Below, in pieces: positions 17,291 through 28,795 of a DNA stretch of 64,000 nt. The notes under the pieces are model-generated. The model was given only the letters and a program-made list of their open reading frames with translations. It was not told where the DNA came from and did not search any database. A program made the translations under genes and the position numbers. Position 1 is the first letter of the stretch, and each line of letters begins with the position of its first letter. The stretch is taken from the NCBI RefSeq assembly GCF_012034935.1, contig NZ_JAATEN010000005.1, positions 248,001 to 312,000 of the forward strand. The letters are read 5' to 3'. The DNA comes from Streptomyces zingiberis (GTDB taxonomy: Bacteria > Actinomycetota > Actinomycetes > Streptomycetales > Streptomycetaceae).

Positions 17291-18742
17291 TCAGCGCGTC
17301 CCGCCGGTGGGCGGTGGCGGCAGGATCCGGCACAGCGCCTCCAGGGCGGCGGGGAAGGCATGCTCCGGCGGGGTGCCGTAGCCGACGACGAGCCCGTCGG
17401 GCCCGCCGGTGCCCGGGTCGTGGTGGAAGCGGCCCAGCCCTTCGAGCGCCACCCCTTCGCGGGCCGCCGCCCGCAGCGTCTCCGGTTCCGTGCCGGGCGG
17501 CAGTTCGAGTACCGCGTGCAGTCCGGCCGCGATCCCGGAGACGCGGATGTGCGGGGCGCGCCCGGCGACGGCGGCCACGAGCCGGTCCCGGCGCCGCCGG
17601 TAGCGCAGCCGCATCGCCCGCACATGACGGTCGTAGCCCCCGCCGCGGAGGAACTCGGCCAGGATGAGCTGGTCGGGGGCGGCGGTCATGTGCTCGGCGG
17701 GGTTCTTCAGCGCCAGGACGGCCCCGACGAGCCGCTCCGGCAGCACCATCCAGCCCAGCCGCAGCCCCGGGGAGAGGCTCTTGGAGGCGGTCCCGAGATG
17801 GACGACCCGCTCCGGGTCGAGCCCTTGCAGGGCGCCCACCGGCCGGCGGTCGTAGCGGAACTCCCCGTCGTAGTCGTCCTCCAGCACGAGGCCACCGGTG
17901 CGGCGCGCCCAGTCGACGACGGCGGAGCGCCGCTCCGGGGAGAGCGGCATCCCCGTGGGGAAGTGGTGCGCGGGGGTGAGCAGCACCGCGCGGGCCTCGG
18001 GCCGGTGCTCCAGCTCCGCGACCCGGGTGCCGTGCTCGTCCTTGGGCAGCGGAACGGTGCGCAGGCCCGCGCCGCGGATCAGCTCCCAGTGATGGTCGAG
18101 ACCGTAGGAGTCGACGGCCACGGCCTCCGCGCCGGCCGCTCGCAGCGCCCGGCTCAGCAGCATCAGGCCCTGGACGAAACCGGCGCAGATCACGATGCGC
18201 TCCGGGGCGGTCCGCACCCCGCGCGCCCGGGCCAGGTAGCCGGCGAGGGCCCGCCGCAGCTCCGGGCGGCCGGCCGGGTCGCCGTAGCCGAAGGCGCCGG
18301 CCGGCGCCGTGGCGAACGCGCGGCGCGCGGCGGCGAGCCAGGCGGTGCGCGGGAAGGCGGAGACGTCCGGCGAGCCGGGCAGCAGATCGTGGCGCGGCCG
18401 CCGGGACGACCGGTCCCGCGTTCCCGGGGCGTGCGCCGGGCGGACGGCGGGAGACGGCGCCACCGGCTCGGCCCGGCGGGCGACCCGGGTGCCCGAGCCC
18501 TGGCGGGCGGTCAGCCACCCCTCGGCGACGAGTTCCCCGTAGGCGTCGGCCACGGTGTTCCGGGCCAGCGCGAGATCCGCGGCGAGCGTACGGGAGGAGG
18601 GCAGCCGGGTGCCGGGAGCCAGCCGGCCTCCCCGTACGGCGTCCCGGAGCGCCCGCGTGAGCGCGTCCCGGATGCCGGGGGTGCCCCGGGGCGGAAGGTC
18701 CAGATGGAGATCGGCGCCGCTGCCGGGACGGGGTTCCGCCAT
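17291..18742 (-). CDS. MocR/PdxR-type transcriptional regulator (GntR HTH + aminotransferase-like)
   Basis: 483 aa. Residues about 20-90 form a GntR winged helix (LPSSRTLAADLALARNTVAD, AYGELVAEGWLTARQGSGT). The rest is a class I aminotransferase-like effector domain with the PLP Lys321 in TASKSLSPGLRLGW, and LEDDYDGEFRYDRRP typical of MocR proteins. It is divergently placed from a carboxymuconolactone-decarboxylase-like gene, the usual arrangement for a MocR and its target, so it probably controls that gene and itself. The PLP-related ligand is unknown. Confidence 0.88.
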   Translation of the reverse strand: MAEPRPGSGADLHLDLPPRGTPGIRDALTRALRDAVRGGRLAPGTRLPSSRTLAADLALARNTVADAYGELVAEGWLTARQGSGTRVARRAEPVAPSPAVRPAHAPGTRDRSSRRPRHDLLPGSPDVSAFPRTAWLAAARRAFATAPAGAFGYGDPAGRPELRRALAGYLARARGVRTAPERIVICAGFVQGLMLLSRALRAAGAEAVAVDSYGLDHHWELIRGAGLRTVPLPKDEHGTRVAELEHRPEARAVLLTPAHHFPTGMPLSPERRSAVVDWARRTGGLVLEDDYDGEFRYDRRPVGALQGLDPERVVHLGTASKSLSPGLRLGWMVLPERLVGAVLALKNPAEHMTAAPDQLILAEFLRGGGYDRHVRAMRLRYRRRRDRLVAAVAGRAPHIRVSGIAAGLHAVLELPPGTEPETLRAAAREGVALEGLGRFHHDPGTGGPDGLVVGYGTPPEHAFPAALEALCRILPPPPTGGTR

Positions 18743-19053
18743 GCGACGGAGCCTACCGGGACGGGGCCGGGCGGGACGGGGCCGGGGCCGGGCCGCTCCG
18801 GCCGGCGGGAGGAGGCGCCCACGGGGGCGGCCGAGCCGCCCGCACCCCCGGCCCCGGGCGGACGACCAATCCCGTCCGGCCCGCTCGGTACCTGCTCCGC
18901 ACGGCCGGTTCGGGCCGCGCCGGGCAGGACAGGTCAGGTCAGGTCAGGTCATCGCAGGGCAGGGCAGGGCAAGTCAGGGCAGGCGATTGGCCCAGGGAAA
19001 GGGAGCCGGAATGGCCCGTGCTGCCGGGCCACCCGCCCTCTACGGTCGGTGCC
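18743..19053. promoter_or_regulatory. divergent control region with pentamer repeats and TTGGCCC-like boxes
   Basis: Lies between mocR-like and the decarboxylase-like gene. Four perfect AGGTC pentamers occupy 18931-18950 and three AGGGC pentamers 18956-18970. ATTGGCCC at 18986 and AATGGCCC at 19010 are direct repeats 24 bp apart, and GACCAATC at 18864 is the inverted form; these are candidate MocR boxes by position only. Confidence 0.35.
19041..19053 (+). promoter_or_regulatory. leaderless promoter, -10 TACGGT
   Basis: TACGGT at 19041-19046 followed by CGGTGCC and ATG 19054. The 16 nt TACGGTCGGTGCCATG recur exactly before the SWIM-family gene at 54519. Confidence 0.5.
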
Positions 19054-19632
19054 ATGACGACAGACACGACCGAGGTGCTGGGCGGGCCGGCCGGCCCGGG
19101 AGAGAACGACGGCGCGGGGGCGGGCCGGGGGGCGGCGGCCGGAGCGTCGGCGCCGGAGCCCGCGGACGGGCGGCACGGCCCGCGGATGAACCTGTTCGAG
19201 CGGGCGCCCGGGGTCTACCGGGCCATGGTCGCCCTGGACCGGGCGGCCAAGGAGGGCCTCGACCCGGTGCTGGCCGAACTGGTCAAGATCCGCGCCTCCC
19301 AGCTCAACCACTGCGCCTACTGCCTGGACATGCACACCAAGGACGCCCGCGCCGCCGGGGAGCGCGAGGACCGCATCCATCTGCTGAGCGCCTGGGAGGA
19401 GGCCACCGGCTACTACACCGAGAAGGAGCGGGCGGCCCTCGCGCTGACGGAGGCCGTCACCGTCCTCACCGACGGTTTCGTCCCCGACGAGGTCTACCGG
19501 CGGGCCGCAGCCCACTTCGACGAGGCGGAACTGGCCCGGCTCATCTCCGTCATCGTCACCATCAACTCCTGGAACCGGATCGCCGTGACCACCCGCTCGG
19601 TGCCGGGCCACTATCAGCCGCCCGGCACCTGA
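19054..19632 (+). CDS. carboxymuconolactone decarboxylase family protein (AhpD-like)
   Basis: 192 aa. An unstructured Gly/Ala-rich start of about 43 residues precedes an AhpD-like alkylhydroperoxidase core: C87-A-Y-C90 with His94 (HCAYCLDMHTKDARAAGE) is the redox-active motif. The family includes thiol-dependent peroxidase partners and decarboxylases; the Cys pair favours a peroxidase/oxidoreductase role. The leaderless -10 sets the start at ATG 19054 rather than at an upstream in-frame codon at 19018. Likely target of the divergent MocR regulator. Confidence 0.88.
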   Translation: MTTDTTEVLGGPAGPGENDGAGAGRGAAAGASAPEPADGRHGPRMNLFERAPGVYRAMVALDRAAKEGLDPVLAELVKIRASQLNHCAYCLDMHTKDARAAGEREDRIHLLSAWEEATGYYTEKERAALALTEAVTVLTDGFVPDEVYRRAAAHFDEAELARLISVIVTINSWNRIAVTTRSVPGHYQPPGT

Positions 19633-19771
19633 CCGTCCGGCCCGCGGTCACCGGGCGCCTGACCGTCCGGCGCCTGACCGTCCGGCGCGTGGGGACCTGC
19701 CGGACGGATCGCCGTCCCCCGCCGCCCCGGAGGGGGACGGCCACCGGCGGCCACCCCGCGCCCCGCGCCGC

Positions 19772-20755
19772 TCAGCCGGGTGACTGACCGCCCGGCACGC
19801 GGCCGTCCGGCGCGCAGGAGAAGCCCGCCGGGCAGAAGGACATCAGCAGGGTGCCGAGCACCTGCTGGTGGGCCTCCCAGTCCGGGCCGGGGGCGGCCAG
19901 CAGCAGCGCGTAGCGCCGGCCGTCCTGTGCCTCGTAGCCGTGGACGAGGGTGTGGCGGACCGTGCCGTCGTCCCGGGGGAAGGCGTACTCCAGTTCGGCG
20001 GCGGGGGAACCGCGCCAGTTCACCGGTTCCAGCCGGATCCGCTGATAGCCCGACTCGCGCTGCGAGACGTAGGAGTCGGTTTCGCGCATCGCCTCGTAGG
20101 GGGTCAGCCCGGGTTCGGTGATCTCGTAGATCTGGATGAGGGCGGCACCGCCGGGAGCCGTGTAGAAGACGCTGTCCCGCTCGGTGCTGCGCTCCCAGCC
20201 CATGGGGACGTCCACCGTGAACCCCGCCTGGTCCTCCTCCCGCCGGAACCCGGTGGGCGGCCCGCCGCCGGCGGTCTCCGAGGGGGAGGCCGTGCCGGTG
20301 GGACCGGGGGACGCGCCGGGCGCCGGGCCGCCGGATCCGGCCGGGCCGGGCGAGCCGCTCACCGAGGCGGAGGAGCCGACGTGCGGCCGGGCGGAACCCT
20401 CGTCGTCCCCGAACAGCAGGACCCCGCCCACGGTGGCGCCGGCCAGCAGGACGACGGTCACCACCGCGGCCGGCAGCGCCCGCGACCGCCCGCCGCGCCC
20501 GCCGCCCGGGGTGGTCCGCGGGCCGCCCGGCGGCACGGTGCCGACGAGCGGCGGCTCCGGTGGAGGCGGGGGCTCCCCCGGTGCCGGGGCCGGGGCGGGT
20601 GGCCGCGTGCCGGAGGGCGGCGGGGCCGGTATGGGTGCTGCGGGTGCTGCGGGTGACAGGGGTGCTGTGAGTGGGGTGGACGGTGTGGCGGGTGGGGGTG
20701 GTGGGGAAGGCGGGCCGTCGCCGACCCATCGCTGCTGATCCGCGTCCCAGCGCAT
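19772..20755 (-). CDS. membrane-anchored Pro-rich protein with C-terminal extracytoplasmic domain
   Basis: 327 aa. The start MRWDADQQRWVGDGPP is followed by about 75 Pro-rich cytoplasmic residues, one membrane helix (ALPAAVVTVVLLAGATVGGVLLF, about 94-116), a Ser/Pro/Gly linker and a globular domain from about residue 168 beginning FTVDVPMGWERSTERDS. That domain resembles the PsbP/LpqN-like extracellular modules often attached to Streptomyces kinases; no kinase is present here. ATG 20755 lies 14 nt after the stop of the preceding gene, so it is the third gene of the operon from 23477. Function unknown. Confidence 0.7.
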   Translation of the reverse strand: MRWDADQQRWVGDGPPSPPPPPATPSTPLTAPLSPAAPAAPIPAPPPSGTRPPAPAPAPGEPPPPPEPPLVGTVPPGGPRTTPGGGRGGRSRALPAAVVTVVLLAGATVGGVLLFGDDEGSARPHVGSSASVSGSPGPAGSGGPAPGASPGPTGTASPSETAGGGPPTGFRREEDQAGFTVDVPMGWERSTERDSVFYTAPGGAALIQIYEITEPGLTPYEAMRETDSYVSQRESGYQRIRLEPVNWRGSPAAELEYAFPRDDGTVRHTLVHGYEAQDGRRYALLLAAPGPDWEAHQQVLGTLLMSFCPAGFSCAPDGRVPGGQSPG

Positions 20756-20769
20756 GACGCACCGCCCCC

Positions 20770-21525
20770 TCAGCCGATCAGCCGGCCGATGGACTCGACC
20801 ACGGCCAGCCCCGCGGCCAGGCCGCCCGCGGCGGTGGCGCCACCGGTGAGCAGCGCGCGCAGCCGGGCCAGCCGGCCCCTCTCCACCCGCCCGCCGTCCG
20901 CGGCCTCCTCCTCGAGGAGGGCCAGTTCGGCGTCGAGGGTCTCCAGCCCGTCGTCCCCGGTCCGCGCCAGCAGCGGGAGCCGGCCCCGCAGCACCCGTAT
21001 CGCGTCCAGCAGTTCGGGCGAGACCGCGACCAGGTGGGCCGAGGCGTCCACCGCGCGGGCGTGGGTCCCGGCCGCGGCCGCTCCGCCGGCCAGCACGCCG
21101 ATACTCATCCCGCCCGGCCCCGGCGGGGGGACGGCGGGCGGTGCCGCCGGCGGCCGACGGTCCGCGCTGGGGCCGGGCCACCGGCCGCCGGCCTCGTCCT
21201 CCGCGGTGGCTCCCGGCCACCGGCTCCGGTCCACGGGGGTGGGCCCCAGCCACTGGCTGCGGTCCTCGGCGCTCGCGCCGTATCCGCTGGCCGCGGCGCC
21301 GCCGGTCATCGTGCCGATGGTGATCCCGCCACCGGCGGGCGGAGGGCCGGCCGGTCCCCCGCCGGACGCGGGCGCCGGGGCCGCGCCGCGCCCTTGCTCC
21401 CCTTCCGCACGGCCCGCTTCCCCGGGACGCGGTTCTCCGCGGTTCCCGGGCGCATGGCCCTCTCCCCCGCGGCCCTCGTCCGCCGGTTCTCCGCCGGGGC
21501 GGGTCTCCTCGCGCCGGTCCGTCAT
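20770..21525 (-). CDS. hypothetical protein with two Gly/Ala-rich shared motifs and C-terminal helical domain
   Basis: 251 aa, not recognised as a named family. The first 65 residues are disordered. Two copies of one motif follow: ITIGTMTGGAAASGYGASAE (68-87) and MSIGVLAGGAAAAGTHARAV (140-159). Between them DRSQWLGP and DRSRWPG repeat. Residues 168-251 are predicted helical (ELLDAIRVLRGRLPLL, LDAELALLEEEAADGG, RLARLRALL) and end in a hydrophobic Gly-rich segment (TGGATAAGGLAAGLAVVESI). The neighbouring upstream protein carries a third copy of the motif at its C-terminus, and the two genes overlap by 4 nt. The arrangement recalls prion-like signalling partners; see findings. Confidence 0.6.
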   Translation of the reverse strand: MTDRREETRPGGEPADEGRGGEGHAPGNRGEPRPGEAGRAEGEQGRGAAPAPASGGGPAGPPPAGGGITIGTMTGGAAASGYGASAEDRSQWLGPTPVDRSRWPGATAEDEAGGRWPGPSADRRPPAAPPAVPPPGPGGMSIGVLAGGAAAAGTHARAVDASAHLVAVSPELLDAIRVLRGRLPLLARTGDDGLETLDAELALLEEEAADGGRVERGRLARLRALLTGGATAAGGLAAGLAVVESIGRLIG

Positions 21526-23477
21526 GAGTCCCCGCCCTTCCTGCCGTCCACCTGCGTGATCTTCTGCTGGGCGCGGGCCCCGGGACCGGTGGCGACGGCG
21601 CCGCCGCTCATCCGCCCGATGTAGACGCCGCCCTCGGCGACCTGCGTGATGTGCTGCTCGAACTCGTCCGTCCGGTAGCCCTCGGCGCGCAGCGCGTCCC
21701 GGACCCCGCTCGCGATGCGGTCCTCGACCGTCTTCACATAGCGGCTGATGTCCATCTCCTGGAAGAGGGAGATCTCCTGGGTGGAGCCCAGTTCCCGGAC
21801 GGAGCGCTCCGGCCCGTCCGGGGGCGCGCTCGCCGGGTCGTGGAGCCAGGTGCGGAAGAAACCGACGGCCGTGGTGACGGCGGACGCGGCGGAGGCGCAG
21901 CCCGCGGAGGGGGACGCGAGCACGGCCCGGACCACCTCGCGCCAGGGGCCCTGCTTCTGCTCGGCGAGCGCGTCCACCGCGCGGAACGCCGGCTTCACCG
22001 GGGTCAGGATGTGCGGCACGACCTCCAGCACCAGCATCCCGCCCTGGGTGTGGACCCGGACCAGCACCGAGACGACGACCTGCTCGTTCCAGGCGCCCAC
22101 CCGGACCAGCAGGAAGTGCCGCCGCCCCTCGCCGCCCTCGTCGACGGCGTCCGCCCGGTGCCGCTCCACCGCGGCCTCGTCCCGCGGGACCTGGGCGCGG
22201 GGCGGGCCCGCCGGCAGGTAGACCAGCTCGTGGTACTCCAGATCCTTGAGGCGGTCCCGGCTGGTCTCCGCGGCCGCGGCCCGGAGCGCCTCCAGCCGCG
22301 GCCGGACCAGGTCGATGATCTGCCGGCTGGTGAGCCGGCGCCCGCCACCGGCGGCGGGGCCGGACGGCGAGGGGGGCGGCGCCCCGGGAGCCGCCGGCGC
22401 CCCGGCCGGTTCGGCCGGTTCGGCCGGTTCGGCCGGTTCGGCCGGTTCGGCCGGTTCGGCCCGGGCGGGGGGCACGGCGGAGCCCGTCCGTCCGGCGGCC
22501 CCGCCGCGCCGCTCGGCCCCGGCGTCCACCGGCACGGTGGCCGGGTGCGGCTCCGCACCCGCTTTCGGCTCCGCGCCCGCGCCCGGCTCCGCGTCCTCCC
22601 GGCGCTTCAGTTCCAGCGCGAACGACCAGACGCCGAAGGGGTGTCCGGCGCCGATGAACGGACGGTAGACGTTGTAGATGGTGAGTTCGGCGTGCTGTTC
22701 GCGGTCGAGGGCCGCGGAGATCCGCCGGTACCGCTCCCCCGCCGGCAGCTCGGCCCGGGGGCGGGTGGCGAAGCTCTCCCGGGAGAGCTCGTCACGGAGG
22801 ACGGCCGCCACCTGCGCGCGGTGGAGCCCGACGGGCACCACGAGCAGCAGCGGGAAGACGACCGCGGCCCAGTTGCCGCCGCCGGAGAAGAGCACGGCCA
22901 GCGCGGTGATCCAGTAGGTGAGGGCCAGCAGCCGGCCGAACCACACCATCACCTGCGAGGCCCGGCGCCGGCCGCCGGTGGCCCGCCGCAGCGCCGCCTC
23001 GTTGACGGAGTAGACCGCGGAGCCCAGTCCGGCGGCGGCCCGCCCGGCCCACAGCAGCAGACACACGGCCGCCCACCAGAGCCACCAGGGGACCGACTGG
23101 GCCAGCGCCTCGGTGGCGTCGGTGACCGGGTAGGCCGTGCCCGGGCCGTAGTCGGAGAAGCCGCCGGACCCGAACGGGCCGCCCGGGGCGGGGGCCGCGC
23201 CGCCGCCGTCGGTGCCGTCGCCCTTTCCGATGCCGCTGAGGTCGAAGGCGAGGAAGGCGATCCAGATGAGCAGCGCCCAGCCGGCCGTCCGCACCTCCCG
23301 GGCGCGGGCCCGCAGGGCGTGCGCCAGGACCGGGACCACGTCGACGCCGAGCGACGGGGCCACCGACCGCTCCTCGTGCTCGACGAGTTCCTCGATGGTC
23401 TGGCGGCGGAAGTCGATGTCGAGATACGTCCCGGCGCAGAGCAGCCGGGTCGCCTCGGAGTGCGAGTACGGACCCAT
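21522..23477 (-). CDS. large membrane protein with C-terminal shared motif
   Basis: 651 aa, function unknown. ATG 23477 follows GGGGGAATC. A cytoplasmic start (SHSEATRLLCAGTYLDIDFR) is followed by about five membrane helices between residues 70 and 270, among them WALLIWIAFLAFDL, WWLWWAAVCLLLWAG and the region around VVFPLLLVVPVGL. A conserved segment ERYRRISAALDREQHAELTI leads to a disordered stretch with six PAE repeats, then a second folded region (LTSRQIIDLVRPRLEALR through a long beta-rich part). The C-terminus has the motif VYIGRMSGGAVATGPGARAQ, bracketed by ITQV on each side. First gene of a three-gene operon with 4-nt overlap to the next. Confidence 0.65.
   Translation of the reverse strand: MGPYSHSEATRLLCAGTYLDIDFRRQTIEELVEHEERSVAPSLGVDVVPVLAHALRARAREVRTAGWALLIWIAFLAFDLSGIGKGDGTDGGGAAPAPGGPFGSGGFSDYGPGTAYPVTDATEALAQSVPWWLWWAAVCLLLWAGRAAAGLGSAVYSVNEAALRRATGGRRRASQVMVWFGRLLALTYWITALAVLFSGGGNWAAVVFPLLLVVPVGLHRAQVAAVLRDELSRESFATRPRAELPAGERYRRISAALDREQHAELTIYNVYRPFIGAGHPFGVWSFALELKRREDAEPGAGAEPKAGAEPHPATVPVDAGAERRGGAAGRTGSAVPPARAEPAEPAEPAEPAEPAEPAGAPAAPGAPPPSPSGPAAGGGRRLTSRQIIDLVRPRLEALRAAAAETSRDRLKDLEYHELVYLPAGPPRAQVPRDEAAVERHRADAVDEGGEGRRHFLLVRVGAWNEQVVVSVLVRVHTQGGMLVLEVVPHILTPVKPAFRAVDALAEQKQGPWREVVRAVLASPSAGCASAASAVTTAVGFFRTWLHDPASAPPDGPERSVRELGSTQEISLFQEMDISRYVKTVEDRIASGVRDALRAEGYRTDEFEQHITQVAEGGVYIGRMSGGAVATGPGARAQQKITQVDGRKGGDS
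22406..22459. repeat. six perfect copies of a 9-bp repeat inside a coding region
   Basis: CCGGTTCGG repeated six times without mismatch; on the minus strand it encodes PAE tripeptides in the disordered linker of the 651-aa membrane protein. Copy number can change without breaking the frame. Confidence 0.9.
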
Positions 23478-24014
23478 GATTCCCCCGAATCGGCCGAACT
23501 CCCCGGACACGGACCGGATACACGCCGCGGACACACGCGCGGGAGACGCGCGCTGGACGCGGGCAACGGGGCGCGCACCGGATACGCAGAGGAGTCGGAG
23601 AAGTACTGCCGGTCCCAGGCTAGCGGCGGACGCGAGCCTTCCGCCCTCTCTTTCACCGGGACTTCGGAAGGACCGGAGGCCGCCCGGGGACGGGTGCGCG
23701 GGGGGCGTGCGCCGGGGGCGCCCTGGTGGGGCGGAACGGGCCGAAGGGGCCGAAGGGGGACCCCGCGAGCGGCGGCGGACGCCGTTCCGCCGCCGGCGCG
23801 GCGAACGGCGACGGCCCGCCGCCACCCCGGGATCCGGGACGGCGGCGGGCCGTTCACGCGGTGCGCGGTCGCGCCGCGCGGTCGCGGCGGGGGACGCGGG
23901 GCCCGCGGGGCGCCATGCGGGCCGGAGCCGCGGGGCCGTCGCGTGCTCCCCCGGTGGCGCCATGCGCCGGCCCGGGGGCGCCGCGCGGCGCGGCGGCCGG
24001 CCGGCGGCTGCGGG
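23478..24014. other. gap between mdh and the membrane-protein operon
   Basis: Contains the probable operon promoter near 23478-23600 and the mdh terminator hairpin at 23811-23853. I see no gene in it. Confidence 0.5.
23811..23853 (-). terminator. mdh terminator hairpin
   Basis: ACGGCCCGCCGCC (23811-23823) pairs with 23841-23853; the loop CCGGGATCCGGG itself can pair, extending the stem. It lies about 160 nt after the mdh stop on the minus strand. Confidence 0.65.
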
Positions 24015-26928
<2,914 letters not shown>

Positions 26929-27544
26929 TGCCTCCCCCTGTTCCCCCCACGTGTGCTCGGGCCCCCGGCGGCACGGAACGGTGAGAGCGGTCGGGATCAC
27001 TCGGTCACGAGATCAACGCGGTCGGCATCAACACGACGCGCCGTCGGGGATGTTCGCACACCAGCATGTCAGCAGTCCCCCCGCGACGGCGACACGGGTG
27101 CGCCCTCTTCACCACCCGGGTACCGCGGACGGGGCCCCGGAGCAGCGGGAGAAGCCCTCCGGCTCGCCCAGCGTGATCATGCCGTCCCGGAACGGTCACC
27201 ATCGCGCCACAGGGCACTCTCCACCCTTGATGTCGAACACCCGGGCGAAGAGGCTCGGAGCCGGACGGGGTCCGTCCTCCCCCGGGGGAGAGGGCGGGCC
27301 CCGTCGCGCGCCCACGCCCCGGCCGCTCCCGCCTACGCCCGCCTGCTCCCACCCGCGCCCCGGCCGGGAGCGCTCAGGCGCCGGCCCGGCTCGCGGAGAC
27401 CCCGCGGAGCGAGGGGACGGGAGCGTTCGGCTTCTTCCGCCTCCGCTTCTTCCGCCTCCCCGGCCTCTCCCCGCTTCGGCCCCTGCCGGACGGCGCCTCG
27501 GTCCTCCGCCTCCCCGCGAGCACCCCGGCGGCGGGCGACCGCGG
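26929..27544. other. gap between the first and second HTH paralogs
   Basis: 616 bp without a convincing gene. 27425-27470 repeats CTTCTTCCGCCTCC-type units. The part near 26929-27060 is less GC-rich and is the likely promoter of the first HTH gene. Confidence 0.45.
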
Positions 27545-28795
27545 CTACGCCTCGTCGCCGGCCGGCGGGGCACCGGCGTCCGGGACGGCCTCGAAGCACT
27601 CGTTGCCGCGTCCGGAGGCGGGCAGGACGCAGGCGAGCAGGCGGGCCGTGTCCCCGGCACCGAGCATCGGCGTGTAGAGGTAACCCTCGGCGTCGTACTC
27701 GTCGGCCACAGTGGCCTGCTGGAAGCGTTCACCGGTGGAGATGCGCACCCGGTCGCCCGTGCGGGACTGCCACAGCCGCGCCCAGACCGCTCCGCAGCGG
27801 TCGCTGTAGCGGATCTCCAGACCGGCGCCGGTGGCCGTGCGGTGCCCGCCGAGCGTCCGTACCTCGACGCCGCAGCCCATGTTCTCCGGGTCCTTGCCGT
27901 CGCACGCCGCCCCCTTGCAGCCCACCGGGGGCAGGCTCGTGGCCCCGGTCGTCGCGGAGACCTCGGCGGCGGCGCGCCGGTCCCCGGTACCGCCGCCCGG
28001 CCACATCGCGGAGACCGCCACCGCCCCCGCGAGGACGACGGCCGCTCCGAGCCCCGAGAGCACCGCCGCCCGCCGCCGGCTCCACGGGGCGCCCGGAGCG
28101 CGTGGAGCCGACCGGCCGGGTTCTCCGTGTGCTCCCTGTGCTCCGTGTGTTCCCTGTGCTGCCTGTTCTGCGGTTTCTCCGTCCCCGCCGGCCCGTTCGC
28201 GTCCCGGCGCCCCGGATTCCGCCACCGCGGCGGTCGAGGGCCGGCCCGGGGTGGTGGCGGGGTCCGGGGCGCCCGGTTCCGCGGTCCTCCCGGCCCTCCC
28301 CGGAGCCTGAGGGGTCCGGTGCGTCCGGGGTGGCTGGGGCTTCCGGGGGGGCTGGGGCTTCCGGGGCGTTCCGGCGGCGGGCGGCGCACCGGCCGGGCCG
28401 GGACGCGGACGGTCCGACGGCGCGTGGCCGCCCGCCTCCCCGGCCGTCCGGTGGGCCGCGCGCCCGCTCCACGCGGCGTCGGCGAGATCCCAGAGGACGA
28501 GCAGCCGCTCCGGGCGCTCCCCGGCGAGCCCGCAGAGCGCCTCGACGGCCTGGCGCGGCACCTGCTTCTTCCCGTTGAGATACCGCTCCCAGGAGGACTT
28601 GCTGTACGGGGTGCGCGCCGCGAGCGCGGCAAGGCTGAGCCCGGTGGCGCGCCGCAGTTCCCGTAACTCCTCGGCGAGCCGGGCGCACTCGGGCGCGAGA
28701 CCGGGGTGCGGGGTCCCCGGCCCGCGCTCCGGGCGGGGCGGCCCCGCGGCCGGTCCGGGGCGCGCCGGGCCGCCGGTCCGCTCGGTTCCGCTCAT
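27545..28795 (-). CDS. membrane-anchored HTH protein with DUF2690 domain, second paralog
   Basis: 416 aa. HTH at about 45-105 (LSLAALAARTPYSKSSWERY, LNGKKQVPRQAV), a linker of about 130 residues with KPQPPRKPQPPR and GTHGAQGAHG repeats, a membrane helix (AAVLSGLGAAVVLAGAVAVS), then DUF2690 (VGCKGAACDGKDPENMGCGV, IRYSDRCGAVWARLW, VRISTGERF). ATG 28795 overlaps the stop of the third paralog by 4 nt (ATGA), so the two are co-transcribed and translationally coupled. Confidence 0.82.
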   Translation of the reverse strand: MSGTERTGGPARPGPAAGPPRPERGPGTPHPGLAPECARLAEELRELRRATGLSLAALAARTPYSKSSWERYLNGKKQVPRQAVEALCGLAGERPERLLVLWDLADAAWSGRAAHRTAGEAGGHAPSDRPRPGPAGAPPAAGTPRKPQPPRKPQPPRTHRTPQAPGRAGRTAEPGAPDPATTPGRPSTAAVAESGAPGRERAGGDGETAEQAAQGTHGAQGAHGEPGRSAPRAPGAPWSRRRAAVLSGLGAAVVLAGAVAVSAMWPGGGTGDRRAAAEVSATTGATSLPPVGCKGAACDGKDPENMGCGVEVRTLGGHRTATGAGLEIRYSDRCGAVWARLWQSRTGDRVRISTGERFQQATVADEYDAEGYLYTPMLGAGDTARLLACVLPASGRGNECFEAVPDAGAPPAGDEA

